Origin: Acidobacteriota bacterium
GTDB taxonomy: Bacteria; Pseudomonadota; Alphaproteobacteria; Acetobacterales; Acetobacteraceae
Length of the DNA stretch: 33,033 nucleotides
Assembly (NCBI GenBank): GCA_903970435.1
Contig: CAJCIS010000222.1
Coordinates: forward strand, 1-33,033
Reading direction: 5' to 3'
Made by a program: the position numbers and the translations under genes. Shown here one piece after another: positions 8,449 through 15,807 of this stretch; position 1 is the stretch's first letter, and each line of letters starts with the position of its first letter. The notes beneath the pieces are model-generated. The model was given only the letters and a program-made list of their open reading frames with translations. It ran no database searches and was not told the DNA's origin.

Positions 8449-9384
8449 TTATTGCTTTCCTAGGAGCCCCATCATTTCCGACCATTCCCGCTTGGAAATC
8501 CCGCTGCCGTCCTGCGCCACCGCCTCCCCCGCCAGCATCCGCTTCAGCACCGAGAGCATTCCCGCCGAAAAAGTTGCTGCTCCCAGCCGATAATCCAGGA
8601 ACGCGGCGTGCGCTGCCGGTACCCAGGCGCGCACGATTTCGAGAATGGCATCGGCATACACCCGGATTTCATATTGCGCGTGCGTATCGGCTCGCAAAGA
8701 GCAGAAATGCAGCAGGTTGTGCAGGTCGGTTTTCCAATACCATTGCGTATAGGCGTTCAGCGTCAGGTTCATGCGCGCGAGCTCGCGCGCCAGCCCCTGG
8801 CGTGCGGGATCGGCCGGCGCGCCTTCGGCATCCTCGTTCAGCATGTGGGCGTAATGGTCGTAGCAGGTGGCGGCGTCGGCGCGGAGCAGGGCGAGCACCT
8901 CGGCGGCTTCGGCGCCTTGCAGGACGGTGCCGCGGCCCTGGCGGTTGATGTCGCTTTGGGCGGCGAGCTGCGCGGGGGCGGGGATGTAGAACTCGCGGTC
9001 GAGCACCGAATAGCGTGCCGAATACTCGTTCACGTTGGCCGTGCGGTGCCTGATCCATTGGCGCGCGACGAAGATCGGCAGCTTTACGTGGAACTTGATT
9101 TCGCACATTTCGAACGGCGTGCTGTGCCGGTGCCGCATCAGGTAGCGGATCAAGCCGGCATCCTCGGAGACCCGCCTTGTGCCGCGTCCGTAGGACACGC
9201 GCGCCGCCTGCACGATGGCGCCGTCGTCGCCCATGTAGTCCACCACCCGGATAAACCCGTGATCGAGCAGTGGAATGGCGGTGAACAGCATATCCTCCAG
9301 CGCCGGCACGGTGGGCCGGCGGGTGGGTGCTGCGGCGGCGCGGAGGGCTTCGATATCGGCGCGTTGCGTGTCGGTCAGGGGCAT
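8449..9384 (-). CDS. thyX: Flavin-dependent thymidylate synthase ThyX
   Basis: A 311-residue FAD enzyme that methylates dUMP to dTMP using methylenetetrahydrofolate and NADPH. The ThyX motif RHR-X7-S is present as [15 protein letters not shown] (Arg112 to Ser126), and the flanking conserved segments [20 protein letters not shown] and [19 protein letters not shown] are intact. The ATG at 9384 gives the usual N-terminus. The length is at the upper end for the family, close to alphaproteobacterial forms. Downstream on the same strand is the DUF1697 gene across a family A repeat; divergently upstream is ssrA. No classical ThyA is seen in this window. Confidence 0.97.
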   Translation of the reverse strand: MPLTDTQRADIEALRAAAAPTRRPTVPALEDMLFTAIPLLDHGFIRVVDYMGDDGAIVQAARVSYGRGTRRVSEDAGLIRYLMRHRHSTPFEMCEIKFHVKLPIFVARQWIRHRTANVNEYSARYSVLDREFYIPAPAQLAAQSDINRQGRGTVLQGAEAAEVLALLRADAATCYDHYAHMLNEDAEGAPADPARQGLARELARMNLTLNAYTQWYWKTDLHNLLHFCSLRADTHAQYEIRVYADAILEIVRAWVPAAHAAFLDYRLGAATFSAGMLSVLKRMLAGEAVAQDGSGISKREWSEMMGLLGKQ

Positions 9385-9446
9385 GACACCCCCCTAGCAT
9401 CCGGGTTCCGCACCGCCTATATGCGCAAGGCCAGCTTCGGCCGGCT

Positions 9447-9722
9447 ATGGTGATAAACGGTACGTGGAATAAGCGTTGTGGACCCGGGGGCAGTGCCCGG
9501 CGCCTCCACCAGGTGAAACTGGCCCCGTCGTTATCAGGGGAATTGGGGGGCGACACAGGTTCGACACGCGTGGTAAAGACTTGCCTTTTGCCCGGCATGA
9601 TACCGCCGTTATCGGGTCAATTCACAAGTGCCAACGATAACTTCGAGGCGCTCGCTATCGCTGCGTAAGCAGTGACAAGCGCGGTTAGGGGGGCCCCGGG
9701 CAACAGAATGCCCCCCACTTTC
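9447..9722 (+). ncRNA. ssrA: tmRNA, circularly permuted two-piece type
   Basis: The acceptor piece comes first: T stem CCGGG, loop GGCAGTG, CCCGG (9484-9500), then CGCCTCC and an encoded ACCA ending at 9511. An intervening segment (about 9512-9545) is expected to be removed. The coding piece begins with GGGGGCG (9546-9552), which pairs with CGCCTCC to rebuild the acceptor stem, then AGGTTCGAC. The tag frame at 9630-9668 encodes ANDNFEALAIAA and a TAA. A GGGGGGC/GCCCCCC stem follows at about 9688-9716. This permuted order is the known alphaproteobacterial arrangement. The RNA rescues stalled ribosomes and tags the product for ClpXP. The outer ends are approximate. The rest of the 9385-10125 gap is filled by two family B repeats. 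Confidence 0.93.
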
Positions 9723-9729
9723 AAACCCA

Positions 9730-9860
9730 TTTGAAAAGTTGCCCTGGCGGCCATCTGACGACGATTTCCTGTGCTCCGGTGCTCACGGCCGAAGAGGCCG
9801 CTCCGCTCCGGTGCTCGCAAATCCTCGCCAGCTGACTCGCCAGGCCAACTTTTCAAACGG
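9730..9860 (+). repeat. Family B palindromic repeat, copy 2
   Basis: Outer arms TTTGAAAAGTTG and CCAACTTTTCAAA are inverted repeats. Inside them are GGCGGCCATCTGACG on the left and CGCCAGCTGACTCGCC on the right, around the core GTGCTCACGGCCGAAGAGGC. It begins directly after the tmRNA 3' end and might form its terminator, although no T-run follows the hairpin. Confidence 0.78.
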
Positions 9861-9927
9861 GTTCGCCGCGGAAACTCGCCCGCGCTGCACGCAACTATAC
9901 CGCTGTGCCCGGGTAGCCACTGAGGGC

Positions 9928-10063
9928 CCGTTTCAAAAGGTGGCTTGGCGGGTCAGCTGACGACGATTTCCTGTGCTCCGGTGCTCACGGCCGAAGAGGC
10001 CGCTCCGCGCCGGTGCTCGCAAATCCGCGTCAGATGGCCGCCAGGGCGCCTGTTGAAACAGGC
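9928..10063 (+). repeat. Family B palindromic repeat, copy 3 with swapped arms
   Basis: The core has the same orientation as copy 2, but the arms are exchanged: the left arm is GGCGGGTCAGCTGACG and the right arm is CGTCAGATGGCCGCC. The outer ends CCGTTTCAAAAGG and GTTGAAACAGG are imperfect inverted repeats. It ends about 60 bp before the sspB start. Confidence 0.75.
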
Positions 10064-10125
10064 TCGCTCGGGGTGTTGCCATGGCGGCGGGGGGCGCTAA
10101 GGATGGCGGGGTCAAGGATATGCGC

Positions 10126-10641
10126 ATGGAAGATGAAACCGGGCCGGCGGCGGACAGCCAGCTCCCCTACGACACCTGGATGGAGGAAAGTCTCCGTCAC
10201 GTCGTTGTGCGCGCCCTGCAATATGCGGCGGATATCGGCCTGCCGGGGGCGCACCATTTTTATGTGACTTTCCGGACCGATTATCCGGGGGTGCAAATCC
10301 CCGCTCGCCTGCTGCAGAAATATCCGCAGGAAATGACCATCGTGCTGCAGCACCAATTCCGCGATCTCGTGGTGGACAAGGAAAACCGGCGCTTCGCGGT
10401 TACCCTGTCATTCGGCGGCGTCTCAGCCGCGCTCAATATCCCGCTGGACGCGGTATCGGCGTTCGTCGATCCGTCCATTCAATATGGCCTGCAATTCAAG
10501 GTACAGATGCCCGATGCGGAGCCGCCGGTGGCGGGCCCCGAGGCGGCCGGCGGCGACAGGCCGTCGGTGGAAAAGCCGCCCGAGCCGGATGCCAAGCCGC
10601 AGGTCGTGAGCCTGGACGCATTCCGCAAGCGACGCGACTAG
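10126..10641 (+). CDS. sspB: ClpXP adaptor SspB, alphaproteobacterial type
   Basis: A 171-residue adaptor that binds ssrA-tagged proteins and tethers them to ClpX for degradation. The SspB fold is recognisable from the LPYDTWMEESLRHVVVRALQ helix, HHFYVTFRTDYPGVQIP, and FAVTLSFGGVSAALNIPLDA segments. After an acidic, Pro-rich linker the C-terminus is VVSLDAFRKRRD, matching the ClpX-binding tail of alpha-type SspB. The ATG at 10126 is favoured because AAGGA lies seven bases upstream; ATGs at 10120 and 10081 are alternatives adding 2 or 15 residues. It lies downstream of ssrA, whose product creates its substrates, and one base before an ABC permease gene. Confidence 0.93.
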   Translation: MEDETGPAADSQLPYDTWMEESLRHVVVRALQYAADIGLPGAHHFYVTFRTDYPGVQIPARLLQKYPQEMTIVLQHQFRDLVVDKENRRFAVTLSFGGVSAALNIPLDAVSAFVDPSIQYGLQFKVQMPDAEPPVAGPEAAGGDRPSVEKPPEPDAKPQVVSLDAFRKRRD

Positions 10642-10642
10642 C

Positions 10643-11320
10643 ATGCTAGGCGCGGCGCGACTGTTGCTGATTCCGATCGCGTTGCTCGCCCTGCTGGCCT
10701 CGCTGGCGCCGTTGATTCCGATTGTGTCTAGCGGCCGGGAGGCATGGATTTCGGCGGCGTCGCAGCCGGGATTCGCACAAACCATGTGGACGGCGCTAGC
10801 GATTGCCGCGTTTGTCGCGGCGCCCGCGCTCCTGCTGGGGCTGGTGTTGGCGCGTTCGCTGCAGCGTGTGTCGGCCGGGACGCGGGCGTTGGCGCTGACC
10901 GGGTGCGTGGTGCTGTTGCTGATGCCTGCGCCCGGCGTATCGGCGCTTCCCAGGCTCGATGCGCCCGACAGGGTGAGCATCGAGGCATTGTTGTACGCCG
11001 CTGCGCGCGCGGCGGCCGCGGTCAGCCTGGTGCTGACGGCGGGTCTGGCGCGTGTATCGCCCTCGCTGCTTGTGGCTGCGCGGGCGGCGGGCGCGGGGCG
11101 GTTCCGGGCGTGGCGCGACGCCGTTCTGGCACCGCTGGCCGGGCCTCTCGTACTGGCGGCCCTCGCGGCGTGCCTCATTGGCCTTGACGCGGGACCGCTC
11201 GCGTCGCCTCTGATTAAAGAATTCCCGGCGCATGGTTTGCTGACTGTGGCCCCTGCGCTCCTCGTTGGGGTGGCCAGCATTGCGGCACTCGGCGTTCTGC
11301 TGCGCCGCCGCCCTGCGTGA
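10643..11320 (+). CDS. ABC transporter permease-like membrane protein (orphan)
   Basis: A 225-residue protein with about six membrane spans (roughly 5-28, 47-70, 82-101, 115-135, 163-185, 200-222). Two features resemble binding-protein-dependent permeases: TMWTALAIAAFVAAPALLLG near span 2, and an EAA-like loop AARAAGAGRFRAWRDAVLAP before span 5. Permeases of the iron/thiamine/tungstate type have this layout. There is no matching substrate-binding protein or ATPase beside it; the next genes belong to the Mla system. The ATG at 10643 lies one base after the sspB stop, and the last four bases overlap the mlaE start as GTGA, so it is cotranscribed with both. The substrate is unknown. Confidence 0.6.
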   Translation: MLGAARLLLIPIALLALLASLAPLIPIVSSGREAWISAASQPGFAQTMWTALAIAAFVAAPALLLGLVLARSLQRVSAGTRALALTGCVVLLLMPAPGVSALPRLDAPDRVSIEALLYAAARAAAAVSLVLTAGLARVSPSLLVAARAAGAGRFRAWRDAVLAPLAGPLVLAALAACLIGLDAGPLASPLIKEFPAHGLLTVAPALLVGVASIAALGVLLRRRPA

Positions 11321-12399
11321 CCGCGGCGCTTAGCCTCACCCGTCAGGAGGGGCTCCTCACATTGCGGTTCGACGGACCGCTCGACCTTACGGCGACAGCC
11401 GCGCTGTGGGTCCAGACACTCGACGCCGCGCGCCGCGCGGGCGGCAAAATCACCCTGGATGTCACACAGGTTCCCCACTGCGACACAGCCGGCGCCACCC
11501 TGCTGGCCGCGGCCGAAACCGCCGCGGGGGGCGCCGACGTCGTCGGCGCCAACTCCGAAATCACCGCGTTGCTCGACCTGGTGCGGGCTGCCCGCAAAGT
11601 GGCCGCCGCGCCGGCGCCTGTTAGCCGCGCCGCCCCCCTGCGCCAGGCGGCAAAGGCGGCGGTGGACGGTCTCGCCTTTCTTGGCGAAGTGGTCGTTGCC
11701 GTCGTGCGCGCCCCCGCGCGCCGCCGCATGATTCCGGGCCGGGACCTGCTGGCCATGACCGACGACGCCGGCGTGCGGGCTATTCCGCTGGTGCTGCTGC
11801 TGGGCTTTCTCATGGGCCTCATTCTGGCCTTCCAGAGCAGCATTCCGCTGCGCCGCTTCGGCGCCGAAATATACGTGGTGAACCTTGTCACCATCAGCCT
11901 GGTGCGTGAGCTCGGGCCGCTGCTTGCCGCCGTTATCCTGGCCGGACGCACCGGGTCAGCCTTCGCCGCCGAGCTGGGCACCATGGTGGTGAACGACGAG
12001 GTGGCCGCGATTTCCACCATGGGCATCGATCCGGTCACCATGCTGGTGCTGCCGCGTCTGGTGGCGACCTTGCTGATCATGCCGGGGCTCGCGTTGCTGC
12101 TGGAAATGGCGGGCCTGGGCGGCATGACCTTGGTGATGGGCACGCTCGGGTTTCCGCCGGTCGCCGTGCTGCACCAGGCGGTGGCGTCCGCGCGCCTGAG
12201 CGATCTGTTGCAGGGTTTGCTGAAGGCTTCAGTGTTCGGGGCGGCTGTTGCCGTTATCGGCTGCAGGACCGGCCTTGGGGCTGGCCTGGGGCCGCGCGCG
12301 GTGGGAGAGGCGGCGACCGCCGCGGTGGTGGGCGGCATCTTTGCGACCATCGTGCTCGATGGGATTTTTACGGTGTTGTTCTATCGGCTTGGGTTGTGA
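11317..12399 (+). CDS. mlaE: MlaE-type ABC permease with N-terminal STAS domain
   Basis: A 360-residue fusion. Residues about 1-95 form a STAS domain (LTLRFDGPLDLTATAALW, then DVTQVPHCDTAGATLL), the role played by MlaB in E. coli. Residues about 100-360 form the MlaE permease, with SLVRELGPLLAAVILAGRTG and MVVNDEVAAISTMGIDP, the conserved coupling region. It is the inner-membrane channel of the system that moves phospholipids between the inner and outer membranes. Translation starts at GTG 11317, overlapping the previous stop. A long A/T inverted repeat separates it from the ATPase gene. The fused STAS is common in alphaproteobacteria. Confidence 0.93.
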   Translation: MTAALSLTRQEGLLTLRFDGPLDLTATAALWVQTLDAARRAGGKITLDVTQVPHCDTAGATLLAAAETAAGGADVVGANSEITALLDLVRAARKVAAAPAPVSRAAPLRQAAKAAVDGLAFLGEVVVAVVRAPARRRMIPGRDLLAMTDDAGVRAIPLVLLLGFLMGLILAFQSSIPLRRFGAEIYVVNLVTISLVRELGPLLAAVILAGRTGSAFAAELGTMVVNDEVAAISTMGIDPVTMLVLPRLVATLLIMPGLALLLEMAGLGGMTLVMGTLGFPPVAVLHQAVASARLSDLLQGLLKASVFGAAVAVIGCRTGLGAGLGPRAVGEAATAAVVGGIFATIVLDGIFTVLFYRLGL

Positions 12400-12407
12400 T
12401 GAAGAAA

Positions 12408-12501
12408 GGAAGCAGTTCTTTCTTGAAAAAAAGAACCAAAAAACTCTTTCGCATAAGAGCAAAAGTTTTTTGGTTCTTTTTTTCAAAAAAGAACTGCTTC
12501 C
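12408..12501. repeat. Family A repeat, copy 4: two full copies head to head
   Basis: Two family A units form an inverted repeat with arms of about 42 bases: GGAAGCAGTTC...AAAAAACTCTTT (12408-12449) and its near-exact complement ending GAACTGCTTCC (to 12501), around a short spacer near GCATAAG. In RNA this would make a very long hairpin. It lies inside the mla operon, between mlaE and mlaF. Confidence 0.82.
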
Positions 12502-12517
12502 GTCCTTGGCCGCCGCG

Positions 12518-13267
12518 ATGAGCGGGGCCGCACTTGTCGAAGCGCAGGATGTGGCGCAGCGTTTCGGTGACCGCACGATTTTCGAGCATGTGCGGTTTTC
12601 CGTTCTGGCGGGCGAAATCTTCGTCATTCTCGGCGGATCGGGCTGCGGCAAATCGACGCTGATGCGTCAGATGATCGGGCTGCTGCCGCCGACATCCGGC
12701 CGCGTCATGGTTCTGGGCCACGACATGCGCGCGCCGGACGCCGATGTTCTGACCCGCATCGGCGTCATGTTCCAGGGGGGCGCCCTGTTCGGCAACAAGA
12801 CGCTGCTGGAGAACGTGATGCTGCCGCTGGAAATGCACACCGGCCTGCCGCGCGAGGCGCGCGCTACCTTGGCCGCGGTGAAACTCGGCCTGGTGGGTCT
12901 GGCGGACGCGGCAAACCTGCAGCCCGCGGAGATTTCCGGCGGCATGGCGAAGCGCTGCGCCATTGCCCGTGCCCTGGCGCTGGACCCGCCGCTGCTGTTT
13001 CTCGACGAGCCGGCGGCCGGGCTGGACCCGATTACGTCGGCCGGGCTCGACAAGCTGATCCTTGACCTGCGCGCGCAACTGGGCATCAGTTTCGTGGTCG
13101 TATCGCACGAACTGACGTCCATTCTCACCATTGGTGATCGCTGCATCATGCTGGACCGCGCCGCCCGCGGCATTATTGCGACCGGAAACCCGAGGGAGCT
13201 GCGCGACAAGAGCACGGATCCGAGGGTACGCGCGTTCTTCAGAAGGAGCGCGCCCGTAAATGACTAA
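12518..13267 (+). CDS. mlaF: MlaF-type ABC transporter ATPase
   Basis: A 249-residue cytoplasmic ATPase that powers the Mla phospholipid transporter. The nucleotide-binding motifs are complete: Walker A GGSGCGKST (39-47), Q-loop Gln86 in MFQGGALF, signature ISGGMAKR (139-146), Walker B LLFLDEP (159-165) and H-loop His197 in VVSHE. The signature ISGGMAKR is typical of the MlaF/Ttg2A group. The ATG at 12518 follows a family A repeat and has no good ribosome binding site; reading further upstream would translate the repeat. It stands between mlaE and mlaD in the standard order. Confidence 0.95.
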   Translation: MSGAALVEAQDVAQRFGDRTIFEHVRFSVLAGEIFVILGGSGCGKSTLMRQMIGLLPPTSGRVMVLGHDMRAPDADVLTRIGVMFQGGALFGNKTLLENVMLPLEMHTGLPREARATLAAVKLGLVGLADAANLQPAEISGGMAKRCAIARALALDPPLLFLDEPAAGLDPITSAGLDKLILDLRAQLGISFVVVSHELTSILTIGDRCIMLDRAARGIIATGNPRELRDKSTDPRVRAFFRRSAPVND

Positions 13268-13319
13268 AGAGCAAAAGGTCTTTGCTTCTTTTTTTCAAAA
13301 AAGAAGTCTTTTATTCTTG
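13268..13319 (-). repeat. Family A hairpin repeat, copy 5
   Basis: A minus-strand copy with the hairpin TTCTTTTTTGAAAAAAAGAA but a degenerate tail (GCAAAGACCTTTTGCTC on the minus strand). It starts right after the mlaF stop, twelve bases before mlaD, so it is a second repeat inside this operon. Confidence 0.7.
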
Positions 13320-13330
13320 CCGGCGCCGAG

Positions 13331-14326
13331 ATGAATCAGCGAACCTTATTCCTGCGGGTCGGCGCCCTGCTCGCCTTTTCCGCCGCGCTGCTGATCGGCC
13401 TGGTCTTGCTGCTGACCGGTGATCGCTGGCACACCGGCCATGCTTACGAAACCTATTTCGTTGAAAGCGTGCAGGGTCTCGATGTCGGCGCGCCGGTGAA
13501 ATATCGCGGTGTGACGCTTGGCCACGTCACCAGCATCGGCCTGGTTTCGGCCGTTTATGGCGCCACCGCCGACGAGCAGGTGGTGGATCCGACCTACCGC
13601 CTGATCGTGGTGCGTTTCAAGGTCGATCCGCGGCGCATCGGCAAGCTGCCCGACACCGAAACGGCGGTCAAAACCGGCCTGCGCGCCAAACTGGCCAACC
13701 AGGGACTGACGGGCGTGATGTTCCTGGAACTCGACTTCCTGCAGCCCGAGCAATATCCCGTCCAGGCGGTGCCCTGGACGCCGCTGGACGAGTATATCCC
13801 GTCGGTGCCGAGCACCTTTGCGCAGGTGCAGGACATGGTCACCGATGTTCTCGGCCGCCTCGACAAGATCGATTATGCCGGCCTGACGAGGAATGTTGAC
13901 GGGTTGGTGAGCGACTTGCGGCACGAACTGGCGGATGGCGGCGACGTGCACGCAACGCTCGGGCAGGTGCGGCAAACCATCGCCGACGCGCAGACCCGCC
14001 TCGATGATGCCGACCTGCCGGCGCTGTCGGAGCAGTTGCGCCGGACGGGAGATGCGGTGTCTCAGTTCGCGCAAGGCGGCCCCACCCGCGACCTTGTGGC
14101 GCAGACACGCGCGGCCGTCGCCCGCCTGCCCAAACTGATCGACAGCCTGACCCAGACGGCCAACAGCGCCGGCGCCAGCGTCACCGATATCGAGGCCGAA
14201 CTGATTCCGATTCTGGAGGACATCCGCGCGTCGGTCGCCAATCTGCGTGAAACGACCGAGGCGATCCGCCGCGATCCCGGCAGTGTCCTGCTGCAGGGGC
14301 CACCCCCGAAAGACGTTGGCAAATGA
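13331..14326 (+). CDS. mlaD: MlaD-type MCE-domain protein
   Basis: A 331-residue periplasmic lipid carrier anchored by one N-terminal span (about 8-28, GALLAFSAALLIGLVLLLTG). The MCE domain follows (about 40-145), with the characteristic YFVESVQGLDVGAPVKYRGVTLG segment and the GLTGVMFLELDF strand. The rest is a long helical region (about 165-310) rich in Leu, Ala, Asp and Arg, as in MCE proteins that extend beyond the minimal MlaD. It would form the ring that receives phospholipids from MlaE. The start ATG at 13331 gives a normal cytoplasmic tip MNQRTLFLR. It overlaps the next gene by four bases. Confidence 0.93.
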   Translation: MNQRTLFLRVGALLAFSAALLIGLVLLLTGDRWHTGHAYETYFVESVQGLDVGAPVKYRGVTLGHVTSIGLVSAVYGATADEQVVDPTYRLIVVRFKVDPRRIGKLPDTETAVKTGLRAKLANQGLTGVMFLELDFLQPEQYPVQAVPWTPLDEYIPSVPSTFAQVQDMVTDVLGRLDKIDYAGLTRNVDGLVSDLRHELADGGDVHATLGQVRQTIADAQTRLDDADLPALSEQLRRTGDAVSQFAQGGPTRDLVAQTRAAVARLPKLIDSLTQTANSAGASVTDIEAELIPILEDIRASVANLRETTEAIRRDPGSVLLQGPPPKDVGK

Positions 14327-14952
14327 TGCCTGCCAAGCCGCGACGCGCGCTCCTCGCCGCCGGCGCTTCGCTCGCCGCCCTTGCCGCGTGCTCGGTCTTG
14401 CCGGCGCGACCCTACCAGCAGCGGCGCGAATGGCCGCTGGAGGTTCATCCCGTGACCGTGCCCGCGCCGGCCGGTAGCGCGGTGCTGCTGGTGCGCGAAA
14501 TGGCCGCGGCGCCCGGCCTGGATGCGCGCGGCCTGCGCACGCTGCTGCCGGACGGCGCCGAGCGCCTGGATTACTGGGAGGAATGGGCTGTACCGCCGTC
14601 GCAATCCGTCGTCGCCGGGCTGCGCCAATGGCTTGCCGCATGCGGCCTGTTCAGCGCCGTGGTGGGCCCGGGCAGCGACGTATCGCCCGATCTCATCGTG
14701 GAAACCGAGTTGCTCGCGTTCGTCGGCGACCAGCAAACCGGCCGCGCCCGGGCCACCATCAGCCTGGTGCTGCTGCGCCCCGCGCGGGGCGGCCATGGCG
14801 GCGTGCTACTGCAACGGACGCTTACCGGCGAGGCGGCGCTCGCCGGCTCGGACGGGCCGGCGCTGGCCGGATCGCTGCAATCCGCGCTTCTGGCGCTGCT
14901 CGGCCAGGCACAGGCGGCCCTGGCGCCGTTCGCGCGTTTGCCCGCGCGGTGA
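14323..14952 (+). CDS. Mla-associated lipoprotein (PqiC/ABC-type transport auxiliary family)
   Basis: A 209-residue predicted lipoprotein with lipobox LAALAAC (Cys23). The following region matches the ABC-type transport auxiliary lipoprotein (PqiC-like) layout: a short N-terminal strand, AVLLVREMAAAPGLDARGL, a conserved aromatic segment with the pattern LDYWEEWAVPP, and PDLIVETELLAFVGD. By family knowledge these lipoproteins sit at the outer membrane and partner MCE transporters. The ATG at 14323 overlaps the mlaD stop in an ATGA, so expression is coupled. This completes an E-F-D-lipoprotein set; no MlaC-like periplasmic carrier is seen in this cluster. Confidence 0.87.
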   Translation: MMPAKPRRALLAAGASLAALAACSVLPARPYQQRREWPLEVHPVTVPAPAGSAVLLVREMAAAPGLDARGLRTLLPDGAERLDYWEEWAVPPSQSVVAGLRQWLAACGLFSAVVGPGSDVSPDLIVETELLAFVGDQQTGRARATISLVLLRPARGGHGGVLLQRTLTGEAALAGSDGPALAGSLQSALLALLGQAQAALAPFARLPAR

Positions 14953-15016
14953 ATGGATCGTCTGACCGACTCACAGCGTTCTGTCCCCGTCAACGCGAGC
15001 GTGCTAAACGTCGATC

Positions 15017-15805
15017 ATGGGTTACTGGGGCAAGGTAGTGGGGGGCGTGGCGGGTTTCGCCATGGGCGGCCCGTTCGGCGCTATCATGGGGGCGGCCCTT
15101 GGCCATGCGGCCGACACCGGCAGCCTGCCATTTTCACAGCAGACCGGCGCCTTTTTCGACCCAGCCAATTTCCATCCCGCCCGCGTCGCCAGCCTGTTCA
15201 GTCCGCGCGAGCAGGTGTTCGCGCTGTGCGTCGTTTCGTTGGCCGCCAAGTTGGCGAAGTGCGACGGCTCGGTGAACCGCGCCGAAATCGACGCCTTCAA
15301 GCGCCATTTCCGTATTCCGCCGGAAAACATGCGGCATGTCGGCCGTGCGTTCGACCAGGCGCGTGCGACAGTGGACGATTACGAGCCGTTTGCCACCCAG
15401 CTTGGCCAGGCTTTTGCCGATAATAAGGGTCTGTTGGAGGATGTGCTCGCCGGCCTGTTCGGCATTGCCCGCGCCGATGGCACGGTGAATGACGCGGAGC
15501 TGCGTTTTCTGTCCCGCACCGCGCGCGCCCTGGGGCTGGAGGGCGAAACCTGGGACCGGGCGCGCGCCGGCACGGCGCGCCCCTATGTCAATCCGAGCGA
15601 ACCGGATCCTTACACGGTGCTGGGCGTGGCGAAGAGTGCTTCAGACGAGGTGGTGCGCGCGACATGGAAAAAACTGATGCGGGAGAATCACCCGGATAGT
15701 TTGGCGAGCCGCGGGGTGCCGCAGGATTTCATTGATCGGGCGAGTGAGAAGGTGGCGATGATCAATGCAGCGTGGGACCGCGTGAAGCGAGAGAGGAAGA
15801 TTTGA
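15017..15805 (+). CDS. djlA: TerB and DnaJ domain protein, DjlA-like
   Basis: A 262-residue co-chaperone candidate with three parts. The N-terminus (1-33) is Gly/Ala-rich and hydrophobic with GxxxG spacing, resembling the membrane segment of DjlA. Residues about 60-170 are a TerB-like helical domain (CVVSLAAKLAKCDGSVNRAEI and LFGIARADGTVNDAELRFL form the two acidic repeats). Residues about 196-262 are a J domain (DPYTVLGVAKSA, then the HPD triad at 225-227), which stimulates DnaK ATPase. The J domain is C-terminal, as in DjlA. The gene lies 64 bp after the Mla lipoprotein and ends two bases before the amidase start, so it is likely in the same transcript. Confidence 0.85.
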   Translation: MGYWGKVVGGVAGFAMGGPFGAIMGAALGHAADTGSLPFSQQTGAFFDPANFHPARVASLFSPREQVFALCVVSLAAKLAKCDGSVNRAEIDAFKRHFRIPPENMRHVGRAFDQARATVDDYEPFATQLGQAFADNKGLLEDVLAGLFGIARADGTVNDAELRFLSRTARALGLEGETWDRARAGTARPYVNPSEPDPYTVLGVAKSASDEVVRATWKKLMRENHPDSLASRGVPQDFIDRASEKVAMINAAWDRVKRERKI

Positions 15806-15807
15806 AA

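Noticed and set aside
9730-10063. A CRISPR array or tandem repeat between ssrA and sspB
   Set aside because: Only two large palindromic units with swapped arms, no regular short repeats or spacers, and no cas genes.
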